Shown one piece after another: positions 8,485-16,793 of a stretch of 40,266 nt of DNA; within the stretch, counting starts at the first letter, position 1, and each line of letters begins with the position of its first letter. Source of the stretch: an uncultured Bacilli bacterium (GTDB lineage Bacteria > Bacillota_I > Bacilli_A > RF39 > UBA660); the NCBI GenBank assembly GCA_934089275.1, contig CAKOJJ010000010.1, positions 1 to 40,266 of the forward strand. Direction: 5' to 3'. The position numbers were made by a program, and so were the translations under genes. Below the pieces are notes generated by a model. It was not told the origin of the DNA. It searched no databases and saw only the letters and a program-made list of their open reading frames with translations.

Positions 8485-10464
8485 CTATTTTTGGCCTAGT
8501 TCACTCAAGAATTTCTCTTCATCCCAAATTGTAATTCCAAGTTCTTGTGCCTTAGTTAACTTACTTCCAGCATCATGGCCAGCGATAACTACATCCGTTT
8601 TTTTAGAAACTGAACCAGTGCAATTTCCACCTAAAAATTCAATTTTTTCTTTTGCTTCATCACGTGTAATGGAATCTAAAGTTCCAGTAAGTACGAAAGT
8701 ACGTCCTGTAAATACGCTTTCTTCTTCAGAAGTTTTTCCTTTGTAGTCAAAGTTTACTCCTACTTCTTTTAGTTTTTCAATTAATTTTCTATTTTCTTCA
8801 TCATTAAAATAATCAACAACACTTTTAGCAATAACTTCACCTATGTCTCTTATAGATTTCAGCTCTTCATAGTTTGCTTGAGCAAGAGCATCAATTGTTT
8901 TATAGTGGCTTGCAAGAATTTTAGCATTCTTTTTTCCTACATAGCGTATTCCTAAAGCAAATAAGACTTTTTCTAAAGAGTTGTTTTTAGATTCTTCAAT
9001 AGAAGTTAATAGATTTTCAATAGATTTATTTCCAAAACCTTCAAGCAGTTTTAATTCTTCTTTATAATTATTTAAATGGTAAATTGATGATATATCTGTT
9101 AGATAACCTAAATTGTAAAAATCCTCAATAATTGCATCTCCTAAACCATCTATGTTCATGGTCTCTCTTGATGCATAATGAATTAGTGATTCAATATTTT
9201 TCTTATCACATGAATCGTTTATACAGTAGTAGGCTGCATCTCTTTTGACAAGTTCACTTCCACACATTGGGCATGTTCTCGTAAAGATAAAAGGTTCTGA
9301 ATTTATTGGTCTTAATTCTTTTACAACACCTTCAACTCTTGGAATAACATCTCCAGCTTTTATAACTTTTACAGTGTCACCAACCCTTATATCTTTTGAT
9401 AAACAATATTCTTCATTATGTAAAGTAGCTTTTGATACTAAAGAACCCATAATCATAACTGGTTCTAGAATAGCATTTGGAGTTACAACACCAGTTCTTC
9501 CTACCGTAAATTTAATATCTAGTAATTTTGTTGATACTACTTCAGCAGGAAATTTATAAGCTACGGCCCATTTAGGATATCTAATTGTATTTCCTAAAAT
9601 TTCATGTTCTTTTAAGTTATCAACTTTAATTACTACACCATCAATATCATATGGTAGTTTTGGTCTAAGTTCAGCCTTTTCATGAATGAACTCAAAAACT
9701 TCATCAATATTATTAACAAGTCTATTATTTGGATTAGTTCTAAATCCTAAAGAAGCCATAAATTCAAGGGCTTCATGATGAGTTTTAATTCCATAATCTT
9801 CGGGATCTGGTAAATGATATATCCAAACTTCCAAATTTCTTTTTGCTGCTATACTTGAATCAAGTTGTCTTATAGAACCAGCTGCTGCATTACGACAGTT
9901 TTTAAAAGGTACTTCACCATTTTTTTCTCTTTCATGGTTAATTTTTAAAAGAGTTTCACGACTCATATAAATTTCACCACGAACTTCTATATCGATATCT
10001 TGTTTTAGTCTTAAAGGAACTTGTTTAATTGTTTTTACATTGTGAGTAATGTCTTCACCTACAACTCCATCACCTCTAGTTGCAGCACTTTTTAAAACAC
10101 CATGTTCATATTTTAAAGATACGGATAAACCATCGATTTTAAGTTCACATACATATTTAGGATTTAACCCTTCTTTTTTTATTCTATTATCAAATTCTGT
10201 TATCTCATCTTCATTAAAAACATCAGCAAGGCTCATCATTGGAATATTATGAGTAACTTTTTTAAAACTATCTAGAATCACTCCACCAATTTTATGTGTT
10301 GGAGAGTCTTCTCTTATGATACTTGGATCTTTTTCTTCCATTTCATATACTTCTCTTAAATAGTTATCATATTCTTCATCTGTTAATGTTTCGGGATTAT
10401 CTAAAACATGATATTCATAATTTGCTTTATTTAAAAGATCTACTAATTCGTTATATCTATCCAT
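8485..10464 (-). CDS. ligA: NAD-dependent DNA ligase LigA
   Basis: About 659 residues, full length. The adenylation lysine lies in ELKIDG (residue 109 from this start). Domains in order: NAD-binding Ia domain with YDNYLRE and HNIPMMSL, adenylation domain, OB fold, a four-cysteine zinc finger (CPMCG..CINDSC), helix-hairpin-helix region and a C-terminal BRCT domain (GRTFVLTGTL). It seals nicks in replication and repair using NAD. ATG 10464 has AGGTGA at good spacing, while the in-frame GTG at 10473 overlaps that site. The pcrA-ligA neighbourhood is conserved in Bacillota, but here a kinase-like gene is inserted between them. Confidence 0.97.
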   Translation of the reverse strand: MDRYNELVDLLNKANYEYHVLDNPETLTDEEYDNYLREVYEMEEKDPSIIREDSPTHKIGGVILDSFKKVTHNIPMMSLADVFNEDEITEFDNRIKKEGLNPKYVCELKIDGLSVSLKYEHGVLKSAATRGDGVVGEDITHNVKTIKQVPLRLKQDIDIEVRGEIYMSRETLLKINHEREKNGEVPFKNCRNAAAGSIRQLDSSIAAKRNLEVWIYHLPDPEDYGIKTHHEALEFMASLGFRTNPNNRLVNNIDEVFEFIHEKAELRPKLPYDIDGVVIKVDNLKEHEILGNTIRYPKWAVAYKFPAEVVSTKLLDIKFTVGRTGVVTPNAILEPVMIMGSLVSKATLHNEEYCLSKDIRVGDTVKVIKAGDVIPRVEGVVKELRPINSEPFIFTRTCPMCGSELVKRDAAYYCINDSCDKKNIESLIHYASRETMNIDGLGDAIIEDFYNLGYLTDISSIYHLNNYKEELKLLEGFGNKSIENLLTSIEESKNNSLEKVLFALGIRYVGKKNAKILASHYKTIDALAQANYEELKSIRDIGEVIAKSVVDYFNDEENRKLIEKLKEVGVNFDYKGKTSEEESVFTGRTFVLTGTLDSITRDEAKEKIEFLGGNCTGSVSKKTDVVIAGHDAGSKLTKAQELGITIWDEEKFLSELGQK

Positions 10465-10481
10465 TGTGTTCACCTATAAAT

Positions 10482-10513
10482 ATTATACCATGAATGCCTT
10501 CCTAATTTGTCAA
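10482..10513 (-). promoter_or_regulatory. ligA promoter, extended -10
   Basis: TGGTATAAT on the minus strand gives an extended -10 (TATAAT at 10482-10487). A TTGACA is present at 10508-10513, but with a 20-base spacer, so the extended -10 probably carries most of the activity. The TTGACA overlaps the T-run of the preceding terminator. Confidence 0.55.
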
Positions 10514-10547
10514 AAAAAGCACTTATTAGTTCATTAAATAAGTGCTT
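10512..10547 (-). terminator. Terminator between the kinase-like gene and ligA
   Basis: Perfect 11-base stem (10517-10527 with 10537-10547) followed by TTTTTTT on the minus strand. Confidence 0.9.
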
Positions 10548-10557
10548 AAATAATATA

Positions 10558-11469
10558 TTAAATCTTTTTTATTCCGTCTACTGAATCAATAAATTTGTTT
10601 ATATCTTCATATGACATATTATTGCTTACTAACATATCAATGTATTCGATGTCTACACCGATTCTTTCTAAAACATATGCTAAATCCGCTTCATCTTTAT
10701 ATTCATCTAAATCTATTCCTAACATGAATTCAATCATAAGTCTGTTAAATGATGCTAAACTTTGTTGTTCTAACTTTTTAGAATATGAATCTGTATATAC
10801 AGTTGACTTACCATCTAAATCTATTAATTGAGGCTTTAAAGTAACTGGATTTATAATAACATGTGAATGTCCAACAACTTCACTTTTTCCTTCATCATTT
10901 ACAAAATAATTATCCTTTGTAAATGGCGAATTATCTAAGTCTAGATGATAAATATAATTATCCATTAATTCTTTTACATTGAATAACACTTTTTTCATTA
11001 TTTTCTTTTTTAATGAAAGAGGTAAACCTATTAACTTATGTATTTGTATTCCTCTTACAGTTAATAAAGTGCATCCAACAAATTTTCCATCAATGTACAC
11101 CGAGTTTTGTGGCAAATGAGTTTGTGTTACTTTTAATTGCCTTTCTTGTGCTGATTTGACAGCTGCCTCACCACTTCGAATTCTTATAAAATCACCGTTA
11201 TCTTCTGTTATATAGAATCTAAACATATCGAAGGAGTCATCACCTTTTTTATAATCTCCTTTATGATATATTTTTACATCAGCATCATCATCAGTTAAAG
11301 GAGATTGTCTTCTTTTAAAGTATCTAACATATTTATGATAAAGTTTGATTAAACGATTTTTATCAAATGGTATAACTCTCCCATCAGTACCATGTCCAAT
11401 TTCTTTATCCAATAAAGAATTTAGATCTTCATATGATAAGTTAATGTCTCCGTTTATATTTTTTTCCAC
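10558..11469 (-). CDS. Divergent protein-kinase-fold protein
   Basis: 303 residues. It carries the pattern of a kinase fold in the right order: a glycine-rich loop GHGTDGRV (25-32, GxGxxGxV), a candidate ATP-binding Lys42 in LIKLYHK, a catalytic-loop-like HLDLDN (175-180) and a DFG-like DLDG (217-220) after a beta hairpin. The usual HRD is HLD, and the overall sequence is otherwise unfamiliar. It could phosphorylate a protein or small molecule; the substrate is unknown. The start is a GTG with AAGGTG upstream; no ATG is better placed. It sits between pcrA and ligA with terminators on both sides, so it is probably a single-gene unit. The kinase assignment is inferred from motifs. Confidence 0.6.
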   Translation of the reverse strand: MEKNINGDINLSYEDLNSLLDKEIGHGTDGRVIPFDKNRLIKLYHKYVRYFKRRQSPLTDDDADVKIYHKGDYKKGDDSFDMFRFYITEDNGDFIRIRSGEAAVKSAQERQLKVTQTHLPQNSVYIDGKFVGCTLLTVRGIQIHKLIGLPLSLKKKIMKKVLFNVKELMDNYIYHLDLDNSPFTKDNYFVNDEGKSEVVGHSHVIINPVTLKPQLIDLDGKSTVYTDSYSKKLEQQSLASFNRLMIEFMLGIDLDEYKDEADLAYVLERIGVDIEYIDMLVSNNMSYEDINKFIDSVDGIKKI

Positions 11470-11572
11470 TTTATCACCTTCTAACTATACTTATTAACTT
11501 TTAAATATCTAATTATATATTATCACTTTATAAATTAAACTTCTATATTGTTTACATTTTTACTATACAGTG

Positions 11573-11615
11573 AAAAAAATAAAAACACACGAGTTTTAAT
11601 CCTACATGTGTTTTT
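11573..11615 (-). terminator. pcrA terminator
   Basis: Nine-base stem AAAAACACA/TGTGTTTTT (11607-11615 with 11581-11589), 17-base loop, then a T-rich run on the minus strand. Confidence 0.75.
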
Positions 11616-11619
11616 ATAC

Positions 11620-13701
11620 TTATACTTTCTTTATACTTTTATGATTTTTCATTAGTTTTTTTATTCCTGTTTTAAATGCCACTTCAATTAGAGAACCGTC
11701 AACGCTTAATATAACACCTATACCAAGAGTATCGTGATTAATAGTATCACCAACTTTTAAGTCATCATTTGATCCTTCAATATACATATTACTTGTATCT
11801 ATTTTCTTCGTTTCATCTTTTATTGTGTCAATTCTTTCAATATAATCACTTTTGATTTCATCAATAAATCTACTAGGTGGATTCATTGTATCTTTACCAT
11901 ATAACATTCTTCGTTTTGAATTTGTTAAATAAAGTATTTCTTTTGCACGAGTAATTCCAACATAACAAAGCCTTCTTTCTTCTTCAAGACCATTATCTTC
12001 AAGAAGTGAATTAGCATGTGGAAATATACCTTCTTCCATTCCAATTAAGAATACAACAGTGAATTCAAGTCCTTTAGCTGAGTGAATTGTCATTAAAGTA
12101 ACTTCATCATCACTTTCTTTATGTTCAGATACATCAGCGATTAAACTTATCTCATTTAAGAAATCACCTAGATTAACACATCCTTCTTTTTCTTCAAATG
12201 AAGCTGTAATAGATTTAAATTCCATTAAGTTATCAAGTCTTAATTCAGAATCTAGGCTTTTATCAATTTCAAGTTCATTTTTTAAACCTGTTTTTTCAAG
12301 AATAGAATCAATTAATTCAGTTAAGCTCATTGAGTTGGAATCTTTGATAAGAGATTCAATTAGTTCTTTAAATTCAAGTTCTTTCTTTGTACTTAATGAT
12401 TCAAACATGCTTGTTCCATTAAGAATAGCTGTTTCCTCAAGTGTTTTAATTGCAGCATCTCCAATACCTCGTTTTGGCACGTTAATAATTCTTCTTAAAC
12501 TTATTTCATCATGAGGATTATAAATAAGTCTTAAGTAAGCTATTAAATCTTTGATTTCTTTACGATTATAGAAATAATATGCTCCTACAACACGATACGG
12601 AATGTTGCTTGTTAGAAAACCTTCTTCTACTACACGGCTTTGAGCATTAGTACGATATAAAACAGCAATATCTTTTTTCTTATAGCCGGCTTCAAGAAGT
12701 TTTTTTATCTCATTAATAACTATTGTAACTTCATGTCTTTCATCATAACTTCTAATGTATTTTACTTTTACGCCATCTCCATGCTCACTCCAAAGACGTA
12801 AGTCTTTTCTCTCTTTATTATTAGAAATTACTGAATTAGCAGCATTTAAAATGTTATTGGTACTACGATAGTTTTCCTCTAATTTTATAACTAAACAATC
12901 TTTATAGTCGTTTTCAAAATTAATAATGTTTTTATAATCAGCTTGTCTAAATCCATAGATACTTTGATTCATATCGCCAACAACAAAAATGTTTTTATAT
13001 TTGCTTGAAAGAAGTTTAGTTAATTTATATTGTACAGGATTTGTATCTTGATATTCATCTACTAATATATATTTAAATACTTCTTGATAATGATCTAGTA
13101 CTTCTTTATGATCTCTAAATAATATTACTGGTTTTGCGAGTAAATCATCAAAATCAACAACATTCGATTCAGCTAATATAGATTGATATTTATAATATAT
13201 GTCTTTTACCATTTTATCAAATTCTGTATTAAAAAATTTATCAAGTTCAGCATCACTTAATAACTCATTTTTAATAAAAGATATCTTGTTACGTATAGCA
13301 TATGGGCTAAACTTTTTAGGATCAACATTATTGTTTTTCATTATTTTTTTAATGATAGACAATACATCATCACTGTCGATAATATTAAAATTCCTATCCA
13401 ATCCACAAAGTTCATAGTTTTCTCTTATTATACGAAGACCAAGCGAATGGAATGTTCCAATAAAAGTGCGAACGGGACCATACATATTGTAAACACGATC
13501 ACGCATTTCTTTTGCTGCTTTATTAGTAAATGTGATTGCTAAAATATTATAATCATTTATACCATTTTCAATTAAATTTATTATTCTTGTAGTCAATACT
13601 TTAGTTTTTCCCGAACCAGCTCCAGCCATAACTAAACACGGACCATTTAAATGGTTAACCGCCTCAAGTTGTTCTTTATTTAATCCTGTTTTATAATCCA
13701 T
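11620..13701 (-). CDS. pcrA: ATP-dependent DNA helicase PcrA (UvrD/Rep family)
   Basis: 693 residues, slightly short for PcrA. Superfamily-1 motifs appear in order: Walker A AGAGSGKT (26-33), Walker B VDEYQDTN, VGDMNQSIYGFRQAD, ENYRSTNN, TIHSAKGLEF and YVGITRAKE. The C-terminal about 50 residues (VGDTINHDTLGIGVI) match the Tudor-like RNA-polymerase-binding domain of PcrA. It is a 3'-5' helicase in nucleotide-excision repair and in removal of recombination and transcription blocks. ATG 13701 has AAGGA upstream. Its promoter contains a LexA-type operator, consistent with the SOS control of pcrA known in Bacillus. Confidence 0.96.
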   Translation of the reverse strand: MDYKTGLNKEQLEAVNHLNGPCLVMAGAGSGKTKVLTTRIINLIENGINDYNILAITFTNKAAKEMRDRVYNMYGPVRTFIGTFHSLGLRIIRENYELCGLDRNFNIIDSDDVLSIIKKIMKNNNVDPKKFSPYAIRNKISFIKNELLSDAELDKFFNTEFDKMVKDIYYKYQSILAESNVVDFDDLLAKPVILFRDHKEVLDHYQEVFKYILVDEYQDTNPVQYKLTKLLSSKYKNIFVVGDMNQSIYGFRQADYKNIINFENDYKDCLVIKLEENYRSTNNILNAANSVISNNKERKDLRLWSEHGDGVKVKYIRSYDERHEVTIVINEIKKLLEAGYKKKDIAVLYRTNAQSRVVEEGFLTSNIPYRVVGAYYFYNRKEIKDLIAYLRLIYNPHDEISLRRIINVPKRGIGDAAIKTLEETAILNGTSMFESLSTKKELEFKELIESLIKDSNSMSLTELIDSILEKTGLKNELEIDKSLDSELRLDNLMEFKSITASFEEKEGCVNLGDFLNEISLIADVSEHKESDDEVTLMTIHSAKGLEFTVVFLIGMEEGIFPHANSLLEDNGLEEERRLCYVGITRAKEILYLTNSKRRMLYGKDTMNPPSRFIDEIKSDYIERIDTIKDETKKIDTSNMYIEGSNDDLKVGDTINHDTLGIGVILSVDGSLIEVAFKTGIKKLMKNHKSIKKV

Positions 13702-13725
13702 TTAAATCAATCCTTTTCTTTATTT

Positions 13726-13754
13726 ATTATACTATAAACAATTGTTCGTTTCTA
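13726..13754 (-). promoter_or_regulatory. pcrA promoter
   Basis: TAGAAA (13749-13754), 17-base spacer, TATAAT (13726-13731) on the minus strand, 25 bases before the start codon. The spacer holds the LexA-like site listed separately. Confidence 0.7.
13735..13748 (-). promoter_or_regulatory. LexA (SOS) operator in the pcrA promoter
   Basis: CGAACAATTGTTTA on the minus strand matches the Bacillus LexA consensus CGAACRNRYGTTYC at 12 of 14 positions. It lies in the -35/-10 spacer, where a bound repressor would block RNA polymerase. Confidence 0.65.
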
Positions 13755-13774
13755 CCTAAAATTTTTTTATTTAC

Positions 13775-13810
13775 AAAAAAAAGAAGATATTATTGCTCAA
13801 ATATCTTCTT
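13775..13810 (-). terminator. Terminator of the collagen-like/glycosyltransferase operon
   Basis: Perfect 11-base stem (13781-13791 with 13800-13810) followed by T6 on the minus strand. It contains the glycosyltransferase stop codon. Confidence 0.9.
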
Positions 13811-14860
13811 ATTATTTATAAGTCTTTCATCTTTGCTATTATAAGCTAAAGCCTTATCAACATAGAAAATTGCTTCGTCTTTAAGACCTAGGTTATAATA
13901 TGAAATAGATAAAAGATCATCTATGGTTGAATCAAAACAAAATGGTTCGTTAATATATAGAAGTTCATTTTTACTAATAAGTTTTGCTTTTAGCAAAGTT
14001 GTTATAACCTCCATATATTTCTTTTGCTTGAACTTTAAGAAAGCAAGTTCTACATAAGGTTCACGTGCTGATGGAGAAGTCATAACGGCTTTATTCAGCC
14101 ATATCTCAGCTTCTTCATCTCTTCCTAAATGTTGATAACATCTGCTTATAAAACGCATTGATGCTGCGCGTTCCAAATACCAAGCAGATTCCATTTTGGT
14201 ATGTTTTATTAAAGTATCAATAGCTTCATTCCATCTTCCGTAATACATATATTCTCTTCCTAAATAATGAAGAGTTCGATCATTATCAGGATTTTCTTTA
14301 TGAGATAGTTCTAATAGATTTAAATACTGAGAGCGTGATTTAGTTTTATCAGGATAATGATTTAAAACTATTGTTTCATCAGTATTAACTATTTCGTCAT
14401 CTAAAGAACACTCTAAGATTTCATGTACAGGATAAATCCATTGATAATGCTTACGATCATGGATTTTTTCATATAGGAAAGAAACTATTGGTCGATTTTG
14501 TTCATCTAACGACCAGTTATATTTATAACGAAGGCGGTTAGCATTTTTAAATGATGCATCAATTTTACTACGCCAACCAGGTTCAAATACCTCGTCTAAA
14601 TCAGTACATACACATACATCAACATCTTCAGGGACCATTTCTAAACTTTTGTTTCTTGCTACATCAAACCTCCATGGTGATATAGTTTCAACTGATACAT
14701 TTACGCCCAAGGATTTTAAGAGTTCGACAGTGTTATCTGTTGAACCGGTATCTAGGACATAAATAGCATCAGCTTCTTTCATTGATTCATACCATCTTTT
14801 TACAAACTTTTCTTCATTTTTTGATATTGCATATACAGCTACTTTTAGTTTTTTATCCAT
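13790..14860 (-). CDS. Family-2 glycosyltransferase with C-terminal TPR-like repeats
   Basis: 356 residues. The N-terminal GT-A domain (about 1-110) has ISKNEE, DTGSTDNT (37-44) and a metal-binding DLDE (87-90, DxD type). The rest is helical, with TPR-like repeats (for example HYLGREYMYYGRWNEA and YYNLGLKDEAIFYVDKAL). There is no membrane helix, so it acts in the cytoplasm on an accessible acceptor. It starts nine bases after the collagen-like gene, with AGGA as ribosome-binding site, and shares its terminator. By analogy with BclA-type collagen glycoproteins, the inferred acceptor is Thr in the GPT repeats of that protein. Confidence 0.85.
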   Translation of the reverse strand: MDKKLKVAVYAISKNEEKFVKRWYESMKEADAIYVLDTGSTDNTVELLKSLGVNVSVETISPWRFDVARNKSLEMVPEDVDVCVCTDLDEVFEPGWRSKIDASFKNANRLRYKYNWSLDEQNRPIVSFLYEKIHDRKHYQWIYPVHEILECSLDDEIVNTDETIVLNHYPDKTKSRSQYLNLLELSHKENPDNDRTLHYLGREYMYYGRWNEAIDTLIKHTKMESAWYLERAASMRFISRCYQHLGRDEEAEIWLNKAVMTSPSAREPYVELAFLKFKQKKYMEVITTLLKAKLISKNELLYINEPFCFDSTIDDLLSISYYNLGLKDEAIFYVDKALAYNSKDERLINNKKIFEQ

Positions 14861-14869
14861 CTATAATCC

Positions 14870-15811
14870 TTATGCTCCTGCTCCAGTCGGACCTGTTGGA
14901 CCTGTTGGTCCCGTTGGACCAGTTGGACCTGTTGGACCCTCTGCTCCTGTTTCTCCAGTTGGACCTGTTGGGCCTGTTGGACCTTCAGCTCCTGTTGCTC
15001 CAGTGGCTCCGGTATCACCAGTAGCTCCAGTTGGGCCTGTTGGACCGGCAGGGATAGTTAAATTAAGAACAAAGTTTGGAGCTGTTCCAGAAATAGATGC
15101 AGTTGCTTCTGTTCCAGGAGCTCCTGTAGTTATAGTTCCAATTGTTAATACAGGAGTTTCACCATCAGCACCTGTTGGACCCGTTGCTCCAGTTGGACCT
15201 GTTGCACCTAATTCTCCAGCATCGCCCGTTGGACCTGTTGGACCAGTCGGACCGGTAGGACCTGTTGCTCCAGTGGCTCCTGTTGCCCCAGTGGCTCCAG
15301 TTGTTCCAGCATCGCCAGCTGGACCAGTTGGACCTTGAACTCCTTGGATTCCTTGAATTCCTTGAGAACCTGTTGGTCCCGTTGGGCCTTGGATTCCTTG
15401 AACACCTTGAATTCCTTGTTCACCTTGTGCTCCAGTACTTCCAGTAGCTCCGGTTGGGCCTGTTGGACCTTGGATTCCTTGGATACCTTGAATTCCTTGA
15501 GTACCAGTTGCTCCTGTTGCCCCAGTTGGGCCAGTCGGACCTTGTGCTCCTGTTGGACCTGTTGCTCCAGAAACTCCTTGTGGTCCTTGAATTCCTTGGA
15601 TTCCTTGTGGACCTGTTGGGCCTGTTTCTCCAGAAACACCTTGAACTCCTTGAACACCTTGTGCTCCTGTTGGACCTTGTGTTCCTCTAGGTCCAGTTGG
15701 ACCTGTTGCACCTGTAGGTCCAGTTGGACCTACTCTTGGAGGTCTTGGAGGAAGCGGTGATGGTGGACATGATGGATTAAATTTATTACCACATGTACAA
15801 TCGTTGTTCAT
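14870..15811 (-). CDS. Collagen-like repeat protein (Gly-Pro-Thr rich)
   Basis: 313 residues. The N-terminus has a CxC pair (Cys5, Cys7), Cys15 and a proline-rich segment. It is followed by long Gly-X-Y repeats (29-217 and 256-311), mostly GPTGPT/GATG and GIQGIQ/GVQGVQ types. The repeat is broken at about 218-255 by a globular-looking insert (LTIGTITTGAPGT..TAPNFVLNLTIPAG), a unit I recall from other Bacillota collagen-like proteins. There is no signal peptide, sortase motif or C-terminal globular trimerisation domain. The N-terminal plan resembles exosporium BclA leaders. The DNA repeats make copy-number change likely. Start ATG 15811 with AAAGGA upstream; the glycosyltransferase follows in the same operon. 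Confidence 0.93.
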   Translation of the reverse strand: MNNDCTCGNKFNPSCPPSPLPPRPPRVGPTGPTGATGPTGPRGTQGPTGAQGVQGVQGVSGETGPTGPQGIQGIQGPQGVSGATGPTGAQGPTGPTGATGATGTQGIQGIQGIQGPTGPTGATGSTGAQGEQGIQGVQGIQGPTGPTGSQGIQGIQGVQGPTGPAGDAGTTGATGATGATGATGPTGPTGPTGPTGDAGELGATGPTGATGPTGADGETPVLTIGTITTGAPGTEATASISGTAPNFVLNLTIPAGPTGPTGATGDTGATGATGAEGPTGPTGPTGETGAEGPTGPTGPTGPTGPTGPTGAGA

Positions 15812-15828
15812 TTTTCACATTCCTTTCT

Positions 15829-15857
15829 ATTATAGTCTATGAAAGAAATTGAAAAAA
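15829..15857 (-). promoter_or_regulatory. Possible promoter of the collagen-like operon
   Basis: TATAAT (15829-15834) on the minus strand, 17 bases upstream of a T-only -35 region. It is placed close to the start codon, giving a leader of only about 12 bases. Confidence 0.4.
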
Positions 15858-15863
15858 GTTACT

Positions 15864-15890
15864 AAAAAAATATACCATATTTGGTATATT
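15864..15890 (-). terminator. lgt terminator
   Basis: Nine-base stem AATATACCA/TGGTATATT (15882-15890 with 15869-15877) followed by a T-run on the minus strand. It overlaps the lgt stop. Confidence 0.85.
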
Positions 15891-16704
15891 AAAATCTTAT
15901 TTCTTCAACGCTACTTGGATCATTATACAAGTCTTCAAATCTTCCTTTTCTGCTTATGAACATAACCATTCCGATTCCAACAAGTACCATTACCACAGAA
16001 ACTATTTGAGCCATCTTAAAGCCACCAATCATTAAAGAATCTGTTCTTCCTGCTTCTATAAAGAATCTTAACGTTCCATATATCATCAAGTATGATGCCG
16101 TCATCATACCAACCTTATTGTATTTTCCTCTTCTAACAAATAACAAAATTATAAAAGCAATAAAACAAACAACTGATTCAAAGAAGAAACTAGGCATATA
16201 AGTTACTCCATCAATATTCATTCCTTTTATAACAAAATCAGGAACAAATAGTCTTTTTAAAGTTTCTACTGTTGTTGCTGCTCCATGAGCTTCTTGATTA
16301 AAGAAATTTCCCCAACGACCAATTGCTTGACCTAATAAAAGAGGAACACATATTATATCTGTTATTCTTAAAACTCTGACATTATATTTCTTACAATATA
16401 ATATAACTGTTATCAATCCAAAGATTATACCACCATGAATTGCTAATCCACCTTCCCAAACTTTAAAAATGTCTAAAAGGTTATCTTTAAAAGCATTATA
16501 TTCAAAAACACAGTAATATAGTCTAGCTCCAATTATTCCAAAAATAAGACCCCAAAACATTAAGTTAAACATGAAATCTTTTCTTATATTAAATCTACTT
16601 GCTTCCTTTTCACTCAAAGTGAATACCGATATAACTGCACATAGTATTAAAACTGAATACCATCTCAATTCAAAGTTACCAATTGTAAACATTATTGGAT
16701 TCAT
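15889..16704 (-). CDS. lgt: Prolipoprotein diacylglyceryl transferase Lgt
   Basis: 271 residues and about seven membrane helices. It holds the Lgt signature GRWGNFFNQEAHG, the earlier GGLAIHGG and the late RFFIEAGRTDS segment. It transfers diacylglycerol from phosphatidylglycerol to the lipobox cysteine of prelipoproteins. ATG 16704 is taken as the start; an in-frame GTG at 16713 lies too close to AGGAG. It has its own promoter. In many Bacillota lgt sits with hprK; here it stands alone between uvrA and the collagen-like operon. Confidence 0.96.
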   Translation of the reverse strand: MNPIMFTIGNFELRWYSVLILCAVISVFTLSEKEASRFNIRKDFMFNLMFWGLIFGIIGARLYYCVFEYNAFKDNLLDIFKVWEGGLAIHGGIIFGLITVILYCKKYNVRVLRITDIICVPLLLGQAIGRWGNFFNQEAHGAATTVETLKRLFVPDFVIKGMNIDGVTYMPSFFFESVVCFIAFIILLFVRRGKYNKVGMMTASYLMIYGTLRFFIEAGRTDSLMIGGFKMAQIVSVVMVLVGIGMVMFISRKGRFEDLYNDPSSVEEIRF

Positions 16705-16724
16705 TTTTATCACTCTCCTAATTA

Positions 16725-16753
16725 ATTATAATTTATCAATTATAATTATTCAA
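16725..16753 (-). promoter_or_regulatory. lgt promoter
   Basis: TTGAAT (16748-16753), 17-base spacer, TATAAT (16725-16730) on the minus strand, 21 bases before the start codon. Confidence 0.7.
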
Positions 16754-16789
16754 ATAAAAATGTTGATAACAATCACATTATCAACATTT
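16754..16789 (-). terminator. uvrA terminator
   Basis: Perfect 12-base stem (16758-16769 with 16778-16789), eight-base loop, and a short T-rich tail on the minus strand that runs into the lgt -35. Confidence 0.8.
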
Positions 16790-16793
16790 AATA

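Noticed and set aside
14874..15740. CRISPR-like or tandem-repeat array
   Set aside because: The repeats follow codon periodicity with no spacer structure and are explained by collagen triplets.
15003..15760. Several long open frames antisense or out of frame to the collagen-like gene, some with Val/Pro- or Ser/Cys-rich repeats
   Set aside because: They arise from the Gly-X-Y codon repeats read in other frames. They lack ribosome-binding sites, while the GPT frame has a start, RBS and terminator context.
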